Assembly: GCA_946414805.1 (NCBI GenBank) | Contig: CAMKPZ010000005.1 | Span: forward strand, 98,239-162,238 | DNA length: 64,000 bases | From: an uncultured Bacteroidales bacterium | GTDB lineage: Bacteria; Bacteroidota; Bacteroidia; Bacteroidales; Paludibacteraceae | Direction of reading: 5' to 3' | Shown here: positions 33,609 to 42,139 of the stretch, piece by piece | Position numbering within the stretch: the first letter of the stretch is position 1 | How the letters are laid out: the number at the start of each line of letters is the position of its first letter | Notes under the pieces: model-generated | What the model saw: the letters and a program-made list of their open reading frames with translations, nothing else | Told to the model about the DNA's origin: nothing | The model's database searches: none | Translations under genes and position numbers: made by a program

Positions 33609-35605
33609 TCAAAAAATGTATGATTCTTCTCTGCGCACTGCTGATGGCAGTAAGCGCGAGTGCAATCTCCTTGGAGCAAACGGCTACAAATGAAGTCGTT
33701 TGCTCCAAGTGTGTTGTTTCGCCGAGTTATTATTATATCTGGTATATTCTGACCAGCGAGGACAACACACAGCGATTCTATTTCGCCATTCTGGTACAGC
33801 CCGGTACGGAAGATATCGTTGCAGGCAAGGAATATACCTTGGCAGATATGGATCCGGAGTACAGCGAATGGGATGACACTGATTTTGAGTCGCATTCCTA
33901 TTCTGAAGCTTCGTTTGTCAAGACACTGGATGAGAACGGGAAAATGCAGATAGATGCGACGGTGACGGACGATGAGGGGTACACCTATCACGTAGTCTAT
34001 GACGAGAACAATATGCCGGAGATCCCTGCCGGAGGCGAATATACGATCACGAATATCAGCTCCAGTTTCTTTACGGCGGACAATGATATTTTCTATGCGC
34101 TCAATGATACCGTCAATAAGCTGTCGTTCTATTTCGATATCGTGGTGGAGAACGGAAAGACGGATGTAGAGTCCGGCAAGAAATATACCTTTGACGAAAT
34201 GCTTACCCTCTCCTGTTACGGCGAGGCGAACGGACAGATGTTCGCTTTCACCGATGCTTCATTCACCAAGACGATGGCAGCGGACCGCTCCTATACGATC
34301 GAGGCTGAAGCAACCGATGAAAAGGGTAATACATGGACGCTTCATTATTCTAATCCGGCTCCCCGAGTGCGTGAAGAGGTGTTCACGGCAGACAGCCTGA
34401 CGGTTCAGCAGACCGTCCGCTCATGGCAGATAACAGGGTATAATACTGATTCCACCCGCTTCATTTCTCTTTATTCGATCACCGAGGATCTGATAGGTCA
34501 TTTCAACAGCACGGCTTTCTACGGCTTCCAGACGATGGTGTTAGTAATGGAGAACACTGATACCACGATCTACGATGTGAAAGAGGCGGATATCACCATC
34601 ACTTCGCCGGAAACAGAAATGTACGCGCTTGCCGGAACCATAGTATGCGAGAAGCTGAATGACCCGCAAGATATCATGATCTTCACGCTGGACGCAAAAG
34701 TCTTCCCGCCCGCTCCGTATGTCTTCCCTGCAACGCTTACGGGTACGGATTTGGAGCTTGAACTGATGGGGCAGCAGTGGCTCATCGAAGGTGTCAGCAA
34801 CGAAGGGCTGAATTTCTCCATCGTAGCGAACTCCAAAGATGTAGCGGGTCATTATGACGCAAGTAATCTGGATAACTATTATACGTATGTATCGCCGGAC
34901 TGGCAGGTTTATTATGACCTCAAGTCAGCGGATCTGGATGTGACTTACGCGGATAATACAGCTACTCTGACCGGAACCATGGTCTTTGTGTCGGAGAAGG
35001 ATCAGACGGAGGAGCATGCCATGGAGGTGCATCTCACGGCGAGGTATACGGTTCCTACCGAGCGCCATTACGAAGGCGACTCCGAGACCGCATATGAAGG
35101 TTCCTTCGATGTCTATCTGGTGAATGACCAGTATCTGGACGAGTACAAAGCGCTGTTGGTTGAGAGTGCCAATGACGAAGGGCAGGCTATTGAGTTGCTC
35201 TTCTATCTGCCAGCCGGAGCTACCTCGCTGCTGCCGGGTGAGTATCCTGTAAAAGCGGATCAATCACCCCGTTCCGTAGCCGCCAGCTCCGGTCAGAACG
35301 ACGGAGGCATTGCCTACTCGTTTGTCGGTTCGGTAGGACCGCGCGGTTCTTTCGTCAGTCCGTACTGGTTTATCGTAGACGGGAAAGTGACGGTAGCGGC
35401 AAACGGAGCGATTGCGGTAGATGCGCTGAACTCGTATGGAAAGACAGTACGTTGCACTCTGGCAAACACGCAAGAGGCAACAGACAATGTACAAGAGGAC
35501 AAGGTACAAAGTACCAAGGTGCTCCGCGACGGAATGCTTATTATAGAGAAGAACGGAGTGCGTTACAATGCACAGGGTGCCGTTATTTCTTACGATTTCC
35601 GGTGA
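33605..35605 (+). CDS. Exported beta-repeat protein with C-terminal tag (paralogue 3)
   Basis: 666 aa. Signal peptide MIKKCMILLCALLMAVSASA; no basic linker, the first unit starts at once. About four to five units with KEYTLADMDPEYS, KKYTFDEMLTLS, ASFVKTLDENGKMQIDATVTD and KGNTWTLHYSNPAP. The tag is VLRDGMLIIEKNGVRYNAQG, extended by AVISYDFR. Before it lies a stretch (DNVQEDKVQSTKVL) nearly the same as in paralogue 2, and the DNA of the two ends is almost identical, suggesting duplication or conversion of the tag-coding part. The 3' end overlaps the convergent CotH gene by 23 bp. Confidence 0.85.
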   Translation: MIKKCMILLCALLMAVSASAISLEQTATNEVVCSKCVVSPSYYYIWYILTSEDNTQRFYFAILVQPGTEDIVAGKEYTLADMDPEYSEWDDTDFESHSYSEASFVKTLDENGKMQIDATVTDDEGYTYHVVYDENNMPEIPAGGEYTITNISSSFFTADNDIFYALNDTVNKLSFYFDIVVENGKTDVESGKKYTFDEMLTLSCYGEANGQMFAFTDASFTKTMAADRSYTIEAEATDEKGNTWTLHYSNPAPRVREEVFTADSLTVQQTVRSWQITGYNTDSTRFISLYSITEDLIGHFNSTAFYGFQTMVLVMENTDTTIYDVKEADITITSPETEMYALAGTIVCEKLNDPQDIMIFTLDAKVFPPAPYVFPATLTGTDLELELMGQQWLIEGVSNEGLNFSIVANSKDVAGHYDASNLDNYYTYVSPDWQVYYDLKSADLDVTYADNTATLTGTMVFVSEKDQTEEHAMEVHLTARYTVPTERHYEGDSETAYEGSFDVYLVNDQYLDEYKALLVESANDEGQAIELLFYLPAGATSLLPGEYPVKADQSPRSVAASSGQNDGGIAYSFVGSVGPRGSFVSPYWFIVDGKVTVAANGAIAVDALNSYGKTVRCTLANTQEATDNVQEDKVQSTKVLRDGMLIIEKNGVRYNAQGAVISYDFR

Positions 35606-36959
35606 TCGTATAGATCACACCGTTACGCTCGATCAGCACTTCGCCGTTACGCAGGATTTTCCTGCTGCGGATTGCCGGATCGGTTGGAGGCGTCTCAACT
35701 GCCCATGCGGGCGGTTGGACGCCTTCTCCCCATTGGGAATAGAGCCATGCGATGCGCCAGTCATAGCGTCGGAAATAGCGGTCGCGCACATCGGTATAGT
35801 TGCTGTTGTCACGGTAATTCTGCGTGCCGCTCCAGACACGGGCGTCGTTCTTGGCGGCGGTCTCAATGCGTGCCGCCATTTCGCTCATCTGTGCGCGCAC
35901 AGAGTCTTTCTGCGTATGATAGTAGATCCACCATTGTTCCTTTACCGCCTTCTGAAACACCGGCCAAGAGGCTAACTGTCCGATCCAGTATTGCGGCCAG
36001 GTCGGGTTCTCGTATATCCATGTTTCCTGATGGCGGTCATAGGCATTGCCGAAATCCCATACGGGACCGAATTTCCATTTGTCGGTAATGCCGAGGCTGT
36101 CGCGGTCTTTGTAGAGAAAACAACTGCCGTGATAACTCTCGCAGTCCTCCATGATCTCCTGTACGAGATAGAAACGCGCCGCTTCGCTGATATCGATGAG
36201 TTGTTCCAGACGGGTAGAAGAATTGCCATATATCGCCTCATTCAGACCGTGCATCTGCTGCTCGATGTATTTTCGTTGGGCTTGTGACAGCGTGTCCGGT
36301 TCGCGCAAGGAGATCATCACCTGCTGACCGTTGCCTTCCTCAAGGACTATATTCCCTTCTGTAGGATAGTTGTCTATCTCCACGAGCCATCCTCCGGAGA
36401 TTGAATCGGGGTGGTTTTCCCTGTTCGTCTGTTCATGGATCCGCACCCGGTTCGCCGCAATGCGCACATGTTCGGTGAGGAAATACAGCCCCATGTATTT
36501 GCCGTTCAGCACCAGTTCGACCGGTTCCTGCCGCGGCGTCCAGCGCAGACCGACTGCCTTGCTGACAGCGAACCCCGCAGGGCCTTTGAGGAAGCCCAAA
36601 TAGTCATCGGCGTATGCCATGAGGCACCAGTGGCGGTTATTAGGCATGCCTAACACTTTGGTCTTGACATCAAACTTGATCTTATAGGGTTTCTTGTCAA
36701 ATCCGTTCCAAGTCCAGTTGCCGCGTCCTTTGACCGTTCCGCGCACAGGAGCACCGGCGCTGCCTAAAGCATCCAAACCCGTATTCAGCGGGTCAATATA
36801 TATACCCGCAGGTATTTGGGTCTCCGTGTCCTCGACCGCTCTTTTATTATCGGTATTGACATATACGACGGGCAATGTGCCTGTCGGTTTCGGCGAAGCC
36901 GCAGAGGAAGTACAAAGGAACATGGTTCCAAGTACAAAGGAAAGCAAGAAGCGTCGCAT
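35583..36959 (-). CDS. CotH-family exported protein with related C-terminal tag
   Basis: 458 aa with signal peptide MRRFLLSFVLGTMFLCTSSA. CotH core: GTVKGRGNWTWNGFDKKPYK, WCLMAYADDYLG, VELVLNGKYMGLYFLTEHVR and WDFGNAYD. CotH proteins are protein kinase-like folds, some active on spore-coat proteins; bacterial exported members are often surface proteins of unknown substrate. It ends in SRKILRNGEVLIERNGVIYT, a variant of the tag on the adjacent repeat proteins. Encoded opposite to paralogue 3; the two 3' ends overlap by 23 bp. Confidence 0.87.
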   Translation of the reverse strand: MRRFLLSFVLGTMFLCTSSAASPKPTGTLPVVYVNTDNKRAVEDTETQIPAGIYIDPLNTGLDALGSAGAPVRGTVKGRGNWTWNGFDKKPYKIKFDVKTKVLGMPNNRHWCLMAYADDYLGFLKGPAGFAVSKAVGLRWTPRQEPVELVLNGKYMGLYFLTEHVRIAANRVRIHEQTNRENHPDSISGGWLVEIDNYPTEGNIVLEEGNGQQVMISLREPDTLSQAQRKYIEQQMHGLNEAIYGNSSTRLEQLIDISEAARFYLVQEIMEDCESYHGSCFLYKDRDSLGITDKWKFGPVWDFGNAYDRHQETWIYENPTWPQYWIGQLASWPVFQKAVKEQWWIYYHTQKDSVRAQMSEMAARIETAAKNDARVWSGTQNYRDNSNYTDVRDRYFRRYDWRIAWLYSQWGEGVQPPAWAVETPPTDPAIRSRKILRNGEVLIERNGVIYTITGNRKK

Positions 36960-36962
36960 AGT

Positions 36963-37430
36963 TTACATATTCGCGTTATAGTATCGGGGTTGTCCGGTCA
37001 CCTCTTCTCCCAACCATTCCGGCCGCTCGAAGGGTTCGTTCTCGTCGGCTAACTCAATCTCGGCGAGTACCATTCCGTCCAGCCTGCCATGAAAGACATC
37101 GATCTCCCATTTGCGGGTTTCTCCGGCCGGCGAAAGGGCAGGGACGATATATCGGGTTTTGCTGATGACGCCCGGCAGCGCCAGTTGCATCAACTCGCGT
37201 GCATCGGCAAGGTCGATCTCTTTCTCCCATTCGAATTTAGCAAGCCCTTCACGGAGAATATTGGATTTAACAGTAATGAACGCACGCGCGTCGCGTATGC
37301 GTATGCGAATTGTCTTGCCGGCGTCTTTGCACAGATACCCCTGGGTGATCTCGTGCGACTCGACGGCTTGTGCTTTAAAAGCATCGGAGGTGAGCAGAAA
37401 TTTGCGCTCTATTTCAGTGTTGTGTCTCAT
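36963..37430 (-). CDS. CYTH domain protein (triphosphate tunnel metalloenzyme)
   Basis: 155 aa from the ATG at 37430; N-terminal ExExK (EIERK, 6-10) defines the CYTH family. Later charged strands (TIRIRIRDARAFITVK, FEWEKEIDL, EIDVFHGRLDGMVLAEIELADE) complete the tunnel. Such proteins hydrolyse triphosphate-containing compounds such as inorganic triphosphate, or act as class IV adenylate cyclases. Substrate is not evident. The ATG lies eight bases after the -7 box, so the mRNA is nearly leaderless. It precedes CotH by three bases, so both are likely on one transcript. Confidence 0.9.
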   Translation of the reverse strand: MRHNTEIERKFLLTSDAFKAQAVESHEITQGYLCKDAGKTIRIRIRDARAFITVKSNILREGLAKFEWEKEIDLADARELMQLALPGVISKTRYIVPALSPAGETRKWEIDVFHGRLDGMVLAEIELADENEPFERPEWLGEEVTGQPRYYNANM

Positions 37431-37438
37431 TTCGGCAG

Positions 37439-37469
37439 CAAAATTACTACAATTTTTTGAGATATGCAA
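37439..37469 (-). promoter_or_regulatory. Promoter giving a nearly leaderless CYTH mRNA
   Basis: Minus strand TTGCATATCTC (TTG 37469-37467), 20 bases, TAATTTTG (37446-37439), eight bases, ATG at 37430. Same geometry as at 28251. Confidence 0.78.
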
Positions 37470-37494
37470 GATTTCAGCCGAAAAAAAACATCAA

Positions 37495-38337
37495 TTACTT
37501 TTTATGCTTCTTTCTGTATTCCTTGGCGGACATTCCGATTTCGCGTTTGACATAGCGGCAGAAGAAAGAGTGGGTCACAAAATCCAACTGCTGGCAGATT
37601 TCTTTGCTGCTCAGATCGGTCTGCGTCAGCAAGCGCTTGATCTCGATGACCGTACTCTCGTTGGCGATCTCGGAGGCGGATTTGCCGCTCACGTTATGAC
37701 AGATCGTAGTAAGATATTTGGGCGTGATGGACAGTTTGTCCGCATACCATTGCACTTCGCGTTTTCTGCCTTTGCTCTCCTGGATAAGACTCAAGTACTG
37801 CTTGAATACAATGTTGGTTCTTCCCTGTGTATGCGGGAGATTGACGGTCGGCATATGACTGCCAATCCAGTCGAGGAGCGTAATGATGCCGGCAGTCAGG
37901 ATATTCCGTACCACTTTGTCGTCAACCTCCGAGGTGATCTTGGTGCTGAAGGAAGTATAGAAGTCCGCGAAAACGCGGCAGATCTCGTTCTGGTAGTGGG
38001 TGAGAGGCAGGATAGGATTCTCCCGGATATAATTGCTTTTCTCCAGCCAGTTGATATCCTCCCGCAGACATGTGCCGCTTATCTCGCGCCGCATATCGCC
38101 ATAGACCGCAATCATCCGACATTCGCAATCGGCGGTGCTATTCACGTATGAGACCTCGGATCCGGGAACTACCATCAGCATTTCCTGCTCCCGCACGGTT
38201 AGTTCGTCTCCGTTAAAGCGGAGCACAAGGTTTCCTTTGCTGCAATAGATAACATAGGAACAATCCGGTCTAATACCGCGTACACGAACCAGAAAATCGG
38301 ATATCCGGTCAGAATAAATGACATCAAGAGGTAACAT
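37495..38337 (-). CDS. AraC-family transcriptional regulator
   Basis: 280 aa. N-terminal cupin-like sensor region (LVLRFNGDELTVREQEMLMVVPG) and C-terminal double helix-turn-helix: VQWYADKLSITPKYLTTIC and LSSKEICQQLDFVTHSFFCRYVKREIGMSAKEYRKKH. The linkers match the AraC signature. No signal peptide. It is read divergently from paralogue 4 (38662), with both promoters in the 324-bp gap, so it may control that gene; this is inference from position. Confidence 0.93.
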   Translation of the reverse strand: MLPLDVIYSDRISDFLVRVRGIRPDCSYVIYCSKGNLVLRFNGDELTVREQEMLMVVPGSEVSYVNSTADCECRMIAVYGDMRREISGTCLREDINWLEKSNYIRENPILPLTHYQNEICRVFADFYTSFSTKITSEVDDKVVRNILTAGIITLLDWIGSHMPTVNLPHTQGRTNIVFKQYLSLIQESKGRKREVQWYADKLSITPKYLTTICHNVSGKSASEIANESTVIEIKRLLTQTDLSSKEICQQLDFVTHSFFCRYVKREIGMSAKEYRKKHKK

Positions 38338-38374
38338 AAGAGATGGTCGTTAAGTAGATATATTAAAAACTGCA

Positions 38375-38405
38375 CAAAGGTACAATAATTTTCTGATATA
38401 CGCAA
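38375..38405 (-). promoter_or_regulatory. Promoter of the AraC regulator
   Basis: Minus strand TTGCGTATATC (TTG 38405-38403), 20 bases, TACCTTTG (38382-38375). Confidence 0.78.
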
Positions 38406-38582
38406 TACTTGAACGCATAAATTAAGACAAAAAAGAACGAATTTGAACAAAAATACAAAAAACGGCGAAGAAAGGTACATTTGAAATGTCATTTTGCTGT
38501 GCTTTTGTAATGTGTAATTTGCAAAATGCAGTTTTATTTATTGTTTGTCTGTCGTTTTGTCCGATATTTCGATAAATTGTTA

Positions 38583-38590
38583 TATCTTTG
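38583..38590 (+). promoter_or_regulatory. -7 element of paralogue 4
   Basis: TATCTTTG, 71 bases before the ATG. The nearest TTG upstream (38557-38559) is 23 bases away, not 20, so the -33 site is poor; this fits a promoter that needs an activator, perhaps the divergent AraC protein. Confidence 0.55.
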
Positions 38591-38661
38591 CAGCGTGAAA
38601 TGTGTATAGAAGGCAAAAATGCATGATTCATAACAATATTACTTATTAAATTATTTAAGGT

Positions 38662-40668
38662 ATGAAGAAATTTTTATCTCTTTTCTGCGCTTTAGCGATT
38701 GTGCTTGGCGCTTATGCAACTCCGCAACTTGCTACCAAGCGGTTGACTGTAGAGAAACAAAAGTTTGAGCAGAAAGGTATTCCTGCTCAGAAACAGGTGA
38801 AGCTTGATTTTGCCACCCCGAAGAAGAATGCCGCTCCCGCTCCCGCAGATGAGGTCATTGAGCTCAACTTCACCACCTCGTGCTCCAAGAAATACTATGA
38901 TGATACCAAAGACTGGTATCTCGTAGCGCAAAACAGCGATTATGCCGTAGTATTGGATATCCTGAGCGAGAATGCGGACAATATCCCTACCGGTTCTTTC
39001 GAGTCCGGGAATTTTGATCTGGACTACACCGGCATCTATGATTTTGAGGTTGGCAGCAGCCTAATCAAGGCTACTTCCGCCGCTGCCGAGATCTCCGTTA
39101 GCAACGATACGACTCATATTCTTGCGGTTCTCAAATGCAATGACGGCAAGACCTATCGCGCTAAATTCTTCTACGCTGATCTGAAATTCAAAGACCCGGT
39201 TGAAGTGAATATTACCACTGCAGGCGGCACCGATTATGGTACGGACTACTATTATGTTCTCAAGAACGCAGCAGGCGATTCGATTTTCTATTTCGATATC
39301 TACAAGGATGAAGCCAATGCGGATGTTGAGTTCGGCGTTACCTATACGCTGGATGACATGATGACCTCTTATTCCTTCATGAAATTGGCAGGAACATCTG
39401 TTTCCTATTATTCCGCTGAGTTCAAGAAGACCAAGACCGACGGTCTGGTTCGCATCGAGGCTACCGTTTCTGACAAGAATGGCAATGTCTATCACCTTGT
39501 TTACCAGGAGAAGGGTGTTGTCCCGACGGGTGAAGAAGTGACCCTTGCTTTTGACTCCGCGATGAAAGTGCCGCAGTATTATGACGATGGCGCATGGGAA
39601 CTCTATACTCAGCAAGGTGACACCATGGTTGCATTCGTTTATGTAAACAACAACCCGGCATCTCCGGCAGGCGAATATACAGCAGAAGATCTGCAGGCTT
39701 CGTATTCCGGCATTATGTTCGGCGATGAGTATATAGCTTTCGCTTCCGGCTCGTTCAGCGTAACCGAGACCGATGCACGTATCGACTTCACGGCGGATAT
39801 GTTGGGCAAGAACGGTGTGCTCTACCACATCACAATGTTCTTCCTCAAACCACAGGCAGCGGCACAGGAGACCATTACGGCTACCAACATGACCATCAAT
39901 ACCGATTATTACAGCTGGTATGGAATAGGTAATTTTAAGGCTTCCGATGAAAACAACGCAATAGAGTTGACTATCAACATCAACGGCTTGGGCGCAGCGA
40001 TGGCGGGCGAATATGTCGCAGGTGTTGATTTCAACGGAAAAATCACTCCGGCAGGTGGCGAAGCAACCGAGATCTATAGCGGAACAGTTACTATCGCTGT
40101 GGCTGAGAATGGTGACATCCAACTGACGGGTAAAGTGCTTGCTGTCAACCTCACCGAATATACGTTGGATTTGACCTTCATCAAGCCGGAACCGCAGACA
40201 TTTAATGTTACTATCGCCACCGCAACAGGCGAATACCAATCGTCCTATGGCCGTGTAAGATACACCCTGAACAGCGATGATGCGAACTATCGTTTCTTCT
40301 TCTCAATCTATCTGCCGGACGACGCAGAGGATGTAGAGTTGGGTACGACCTACACGTTCGCAGCTGACATGCGAAGCAATACCAATGCTTCCTTTGGCAT
40401 GCTCCTTGACGGCTCTTACACCTATATCGACTATGCAGACGCTTCGTTCACGAAGAGCATTGTGGACAAGAAAGAGCATATTGAGGCAACCATTCTGGAT
40501 GTAGACGGCAATACATGGAACCTGAGCTATACCGGCGCAGAGGAGATCGAGACCGCCATCGAGAACACCGAGGCAGTCAAGAAAGCCGTCAAGATGATCG
40601 AGAATGGTCAGTTGATCATTGAGAAGAACGGTGTGCGCTTCAATGCCACCGGTGCAAAAATACAATAA
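38662..40668 (+). CDS. Exported beta-repeat protein with C-terminal tag (paralogue 4)
   Basis: 668 aa. Signal peptide MKKFLSLFCALAIVLGAYA, then a basic linker (about 20-65) and about five units: VTYTLDDMMTSYSFMKLAG, AEFKKTKTDGLVRIEATVSD, NGNVYHLVYQEKG, AGEYTAEDLQASYSGIMFG and DGNTWNLSYTG. The C-terminus is VKMIENGQLIIEKNGVRFNA plus TGAKIQ. The first 30 bases equal those of paralogue 1, and the ten bases before the ATG are similar too, pointing to a fairly recent duplication of the 5' end. Separated from the others by CotH, CYTH and AraC genes. Function not known. Confidence 0.85.
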   Translation: MKKFLSLFCALAIVLGAYATPQLATKRLTVEKQKFEQKGIPAQKQVKLDFATPKKNAAPAPADEVIELNFTTSCSKKYYDDTKDWYLVAQNSDYAVVLDILSENADNIPTGSFESGNFDLDYTGIYDFEVGSSLIKATSAAAEISVSNDTTHILAVLKCNDGKTYRAKFFYADLKFKDPVEVNITTAGGTDYGTDYYYVLKNAAGDSIFYFDIYKDEANADVEFGVTYTLDDMMTSYSFMKLAGTSVSYYSAEFKKTKTDGLVRIEATVSDKNGNVYHLVYQEKGVVPTGEEVTLAFDSAMKVPQYYDDGAWELYTQQGDTMVAFVYVNNNPASPAGEYTAEDLQASYSGIMFGDEYIAFASGSFSVTETDARIDFTADMLGKNGVLYHITMFFLKPQAAAQETITATNMTINTDYYSWYGIGNFKASDENNAIELTININGLGAAMAGEYVAGVDFNGKITPAGGEATEIYSGTVTIAVAENGDIQLTGKVLAVNLTEYTLDLTFIKPEPQTFNVTIATATGEYQSSYGRVRYTLNSDDANYRFFFSIYLPDDAEDVELGTTYTFAADMRSNTNASFGMLLDGSYTYIDYADASFTKSIVDKKEHIEATILDVDGNTWNLSYTGAEEIETAIENTEAVKKAVKMIENGQLIIEKNGVRFNATGAKIQ

Positions 40669-40820
40669 ATAGTGTGACACCACAGAAGCGGATCGCAGTA
40701 TTTATTTAATCTCACTTTACGTTATTGAGGATAGGGTTGCCGTGCGGCAGTCCTATCTGTTTGTTTTTCGGGGAATGTTCCGGAATGTTCAGGGTATGTT
40801 CACCATGCTTTCGTCCTATA

Positions 40821-40864
40821 GAGCATACGATGAGCATACGTTCAGCATACGTTGAGCATTCGAT
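40821..40864 (+). repeat. 11-bp tandem repeat, four units of GAGCATACGwT
   Basis: GAGCATACGAT, GAGCATACGTT, CAGCATACGTT, GAGCATTCGAT without gaps. Different sequence from the AAGTCG repeat but the same 11-bp period. Confidence 0.9.
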
Positions 40865-40946
40865 TGGACCCTTATGCGGGCTCTCTTTCGGACATTTTCG
40901 CGCTGAACGGATTGCCGGCGGGGCAAAATTTCATTACTTTTAGGGA

Positions 40947-40977
40947 TTGCCGGTTCGCGATAAAAGCAGTACCTTTG
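40947..40977 (+). promoter_or_regulatory. Promoter of the CDF exporter
   Basis: TTGC (TTG 40947-40949), 20 bases, TACCTTTG (40970-40977). Leader of about 120 nt contains repeats. Confidence 0.72.
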
Positions 40978-41004
40978 CAGTCGAAATGGGAGGAGAGAGG
41001 AGAA

Positions 41005-41022
41005 AGACCGCTTCGCTCAAAG
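41005..41022 (+). repeat. Third copy of AGACCGCTTCGCTCAAAG
   Basis: Exact match of the 18-bp sequence at 16905-16922 and 16928-16945; followed by degenerate GTCGAAAGTCGAAAG. Confidence 0.85.
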
Positions 41023-41101
41023 TCGAAAGTCGAAAGAACGCGGCAAACCGCTCAAAGTAGAAAGACAAAAAACAAAAGACAAATTTTACAATTATATCAA
41101 T

Positions 41102-42025
41102 ATGTCACATAATCCTATTCATCATCACCATCATCATGATCATTCGTTCGGGGCAGGGGAGAACGAAGGCATGCGGAGGATCTTATGGATCAGTATCGCC
41201 CTGAATATGCTGTTTGTGTTAGTCGAGGCAGTAGTGGGAGTTTGGCAGAACTCCCTGTCGCTGCTGAGCGATGCAGGGCATAACCTGAGCGATGTGTTCT
41301 CGCTGGCGCTGGTGTTGGTGGGGCTTCATCTGGTGAAGGCGGCTTCCAACAAACACTACACCTACGGGTACAAGAAATCAACTGTTCTGATCTCACTTTG
41401 CAACGCCGTTCTGCTGTTAGTGGCGGTAGGCGTGATTATCGCCGAGAGCGTGCATAAGCTGCAGTCGCCTGTAGCGACGAACGGAGCGGCGATCTCCTGG
41501 ACCGCCGGAGCAGGAATACTCGTCAACGGCATAACGACTTTGCTGCTGATGCGCGGCGGACGGCAGGATCTGAATATCCGCGGTGCTTTTCTGCATATGG
41601 CCGCCGATACGTTAGTGAGCGTAGGCGTGGTGATCAGCGGCGTGATCATTGCTTTCACCGGCTGGTTTGTCATTGATCCGGTCATCAGTATCGTGATCGC
41701 CTGCGTGATCCTCTTCAGCACATGGGATCTGCTGCACGACAGTCTGCGTCTGATTCTGGACGGCGTGCCGGAGGAAGTGGATGCGGAGGAGATCGAGCGG
41801 CTGATGCGCGGTACGCCGCACGTGGCGGATGTACACCATATCCATATATGGGCGCTGAGCACGACGCAGAACGCCCTCACGGCGCATGTGGTGGTGGATG
41901 AGACCGCCCATGCGGCGGAGGTCCGTCACGCGATCAAACACTCGCTGGCGGAGCACGGGATCTCACACGCCACGATCGAGACAGAGACACCGGACAGCCT
42001 TTGCGAGGAGCATGATTGCTGTTAA
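41102..42025 (+). CDS. Cation diffusion facilitator (zinc/cobalt/cadmium exporter)
   Basis: 307 aa inner-membrane antiporter that expels divalent metals in exchange for protons. Begins with a His-rich metal-binding stretch (HHHHHHDH near residue 8), then six helices with the two metal-site blocks SLLSDAGHNLSDVFS and HMAADTLVSVGVV, and a C-terminal cytoplasmic domain (VADVHHIHIWALST). The C-terminus is CEEHDCC, a further possible metal ligand. The metal cannot be read from sequence; zinc is most usual with this D/H pattern. Monocistronic, followed by a strong terminator. Confidence 0.94.
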   Translation: MSHNPIHHHHHHDHSFGAGENEGMRRILWISIALNMLFVLVEAVVGVWQNSLSLLSDAGHNLSDVFSLALVLVGLHLVKAASNKHYTYGYKKSTVLISLCNAVLLLVAVGVIIAESVHKLQSPVATNGAAISWTAGAGILVNGITTLLLMRGGRQDLNIRGAFLHMAADTLVSVGVVISGVIIAFTGWFVIDPVISIVIACVILFSTWDLLHDSLRLILDGVPEEVDAEEIERLMRGTPHVADVHHIHIWALSTTQNALTAHVVVDETAHAAEVRHAIKHSLAEHGISHATIETETPDSLCEEHDCC

Positions 42026-42027
42026 AG

Positions 42028-42050
42028 AGCACCCTTCGGGGTGCTTTTTT
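42028..42050 (+). terminator. Intrinsic terminator after the CDF gene
   Basis: AGCACCC, UUCG tetraloop, GGGTGCT, then six T. Confidence 0.95.
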
Positions 42051-42070
42051 GTATTTTGTTGTGTAAAAAT

Positions 42071-42101
42071 TTGCATATATGAAATATTTATAGTAATTTT
42101 G
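42071..42101 (+). promoter_or_regulatory. Promoter of hppA
   Basis: TTGCATATATG (TTG 42071-42073), 20 bases, TAATTTTG (42094-42101), 38 bases before the ATG. Confidence 0.78.
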
Positions 42102-42139
42102 CCGCCCGAAATAACCTTGAATACAAAAAACACAGTTCT

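Larger units (their letters stand above)
38338..38661. other. Divergent control region between AraC and paralogue 4
   Basis: 324 bp, AT-rich, without a gene. Holds the AraC promoter at 38375-38405 (minus) and a TATCTTTG box at 38583-38590 (plus). GCAAAATGCAG-type AT-rich words occur but I see no clear operator repeat. Confidence 0.6.
40669..41101. other. Intergenic region with tandem repeats before the CDF gene
   Basis: 433 bp without a gene. It contains a run of GGAATGTTCnn-like units (40773-40806, spacing 10-11), a perfect 11-bp tandem array (40821-40864), the CDF promoter and one copy of the 18-bp dispersed repeat. Confidence 0.7.
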
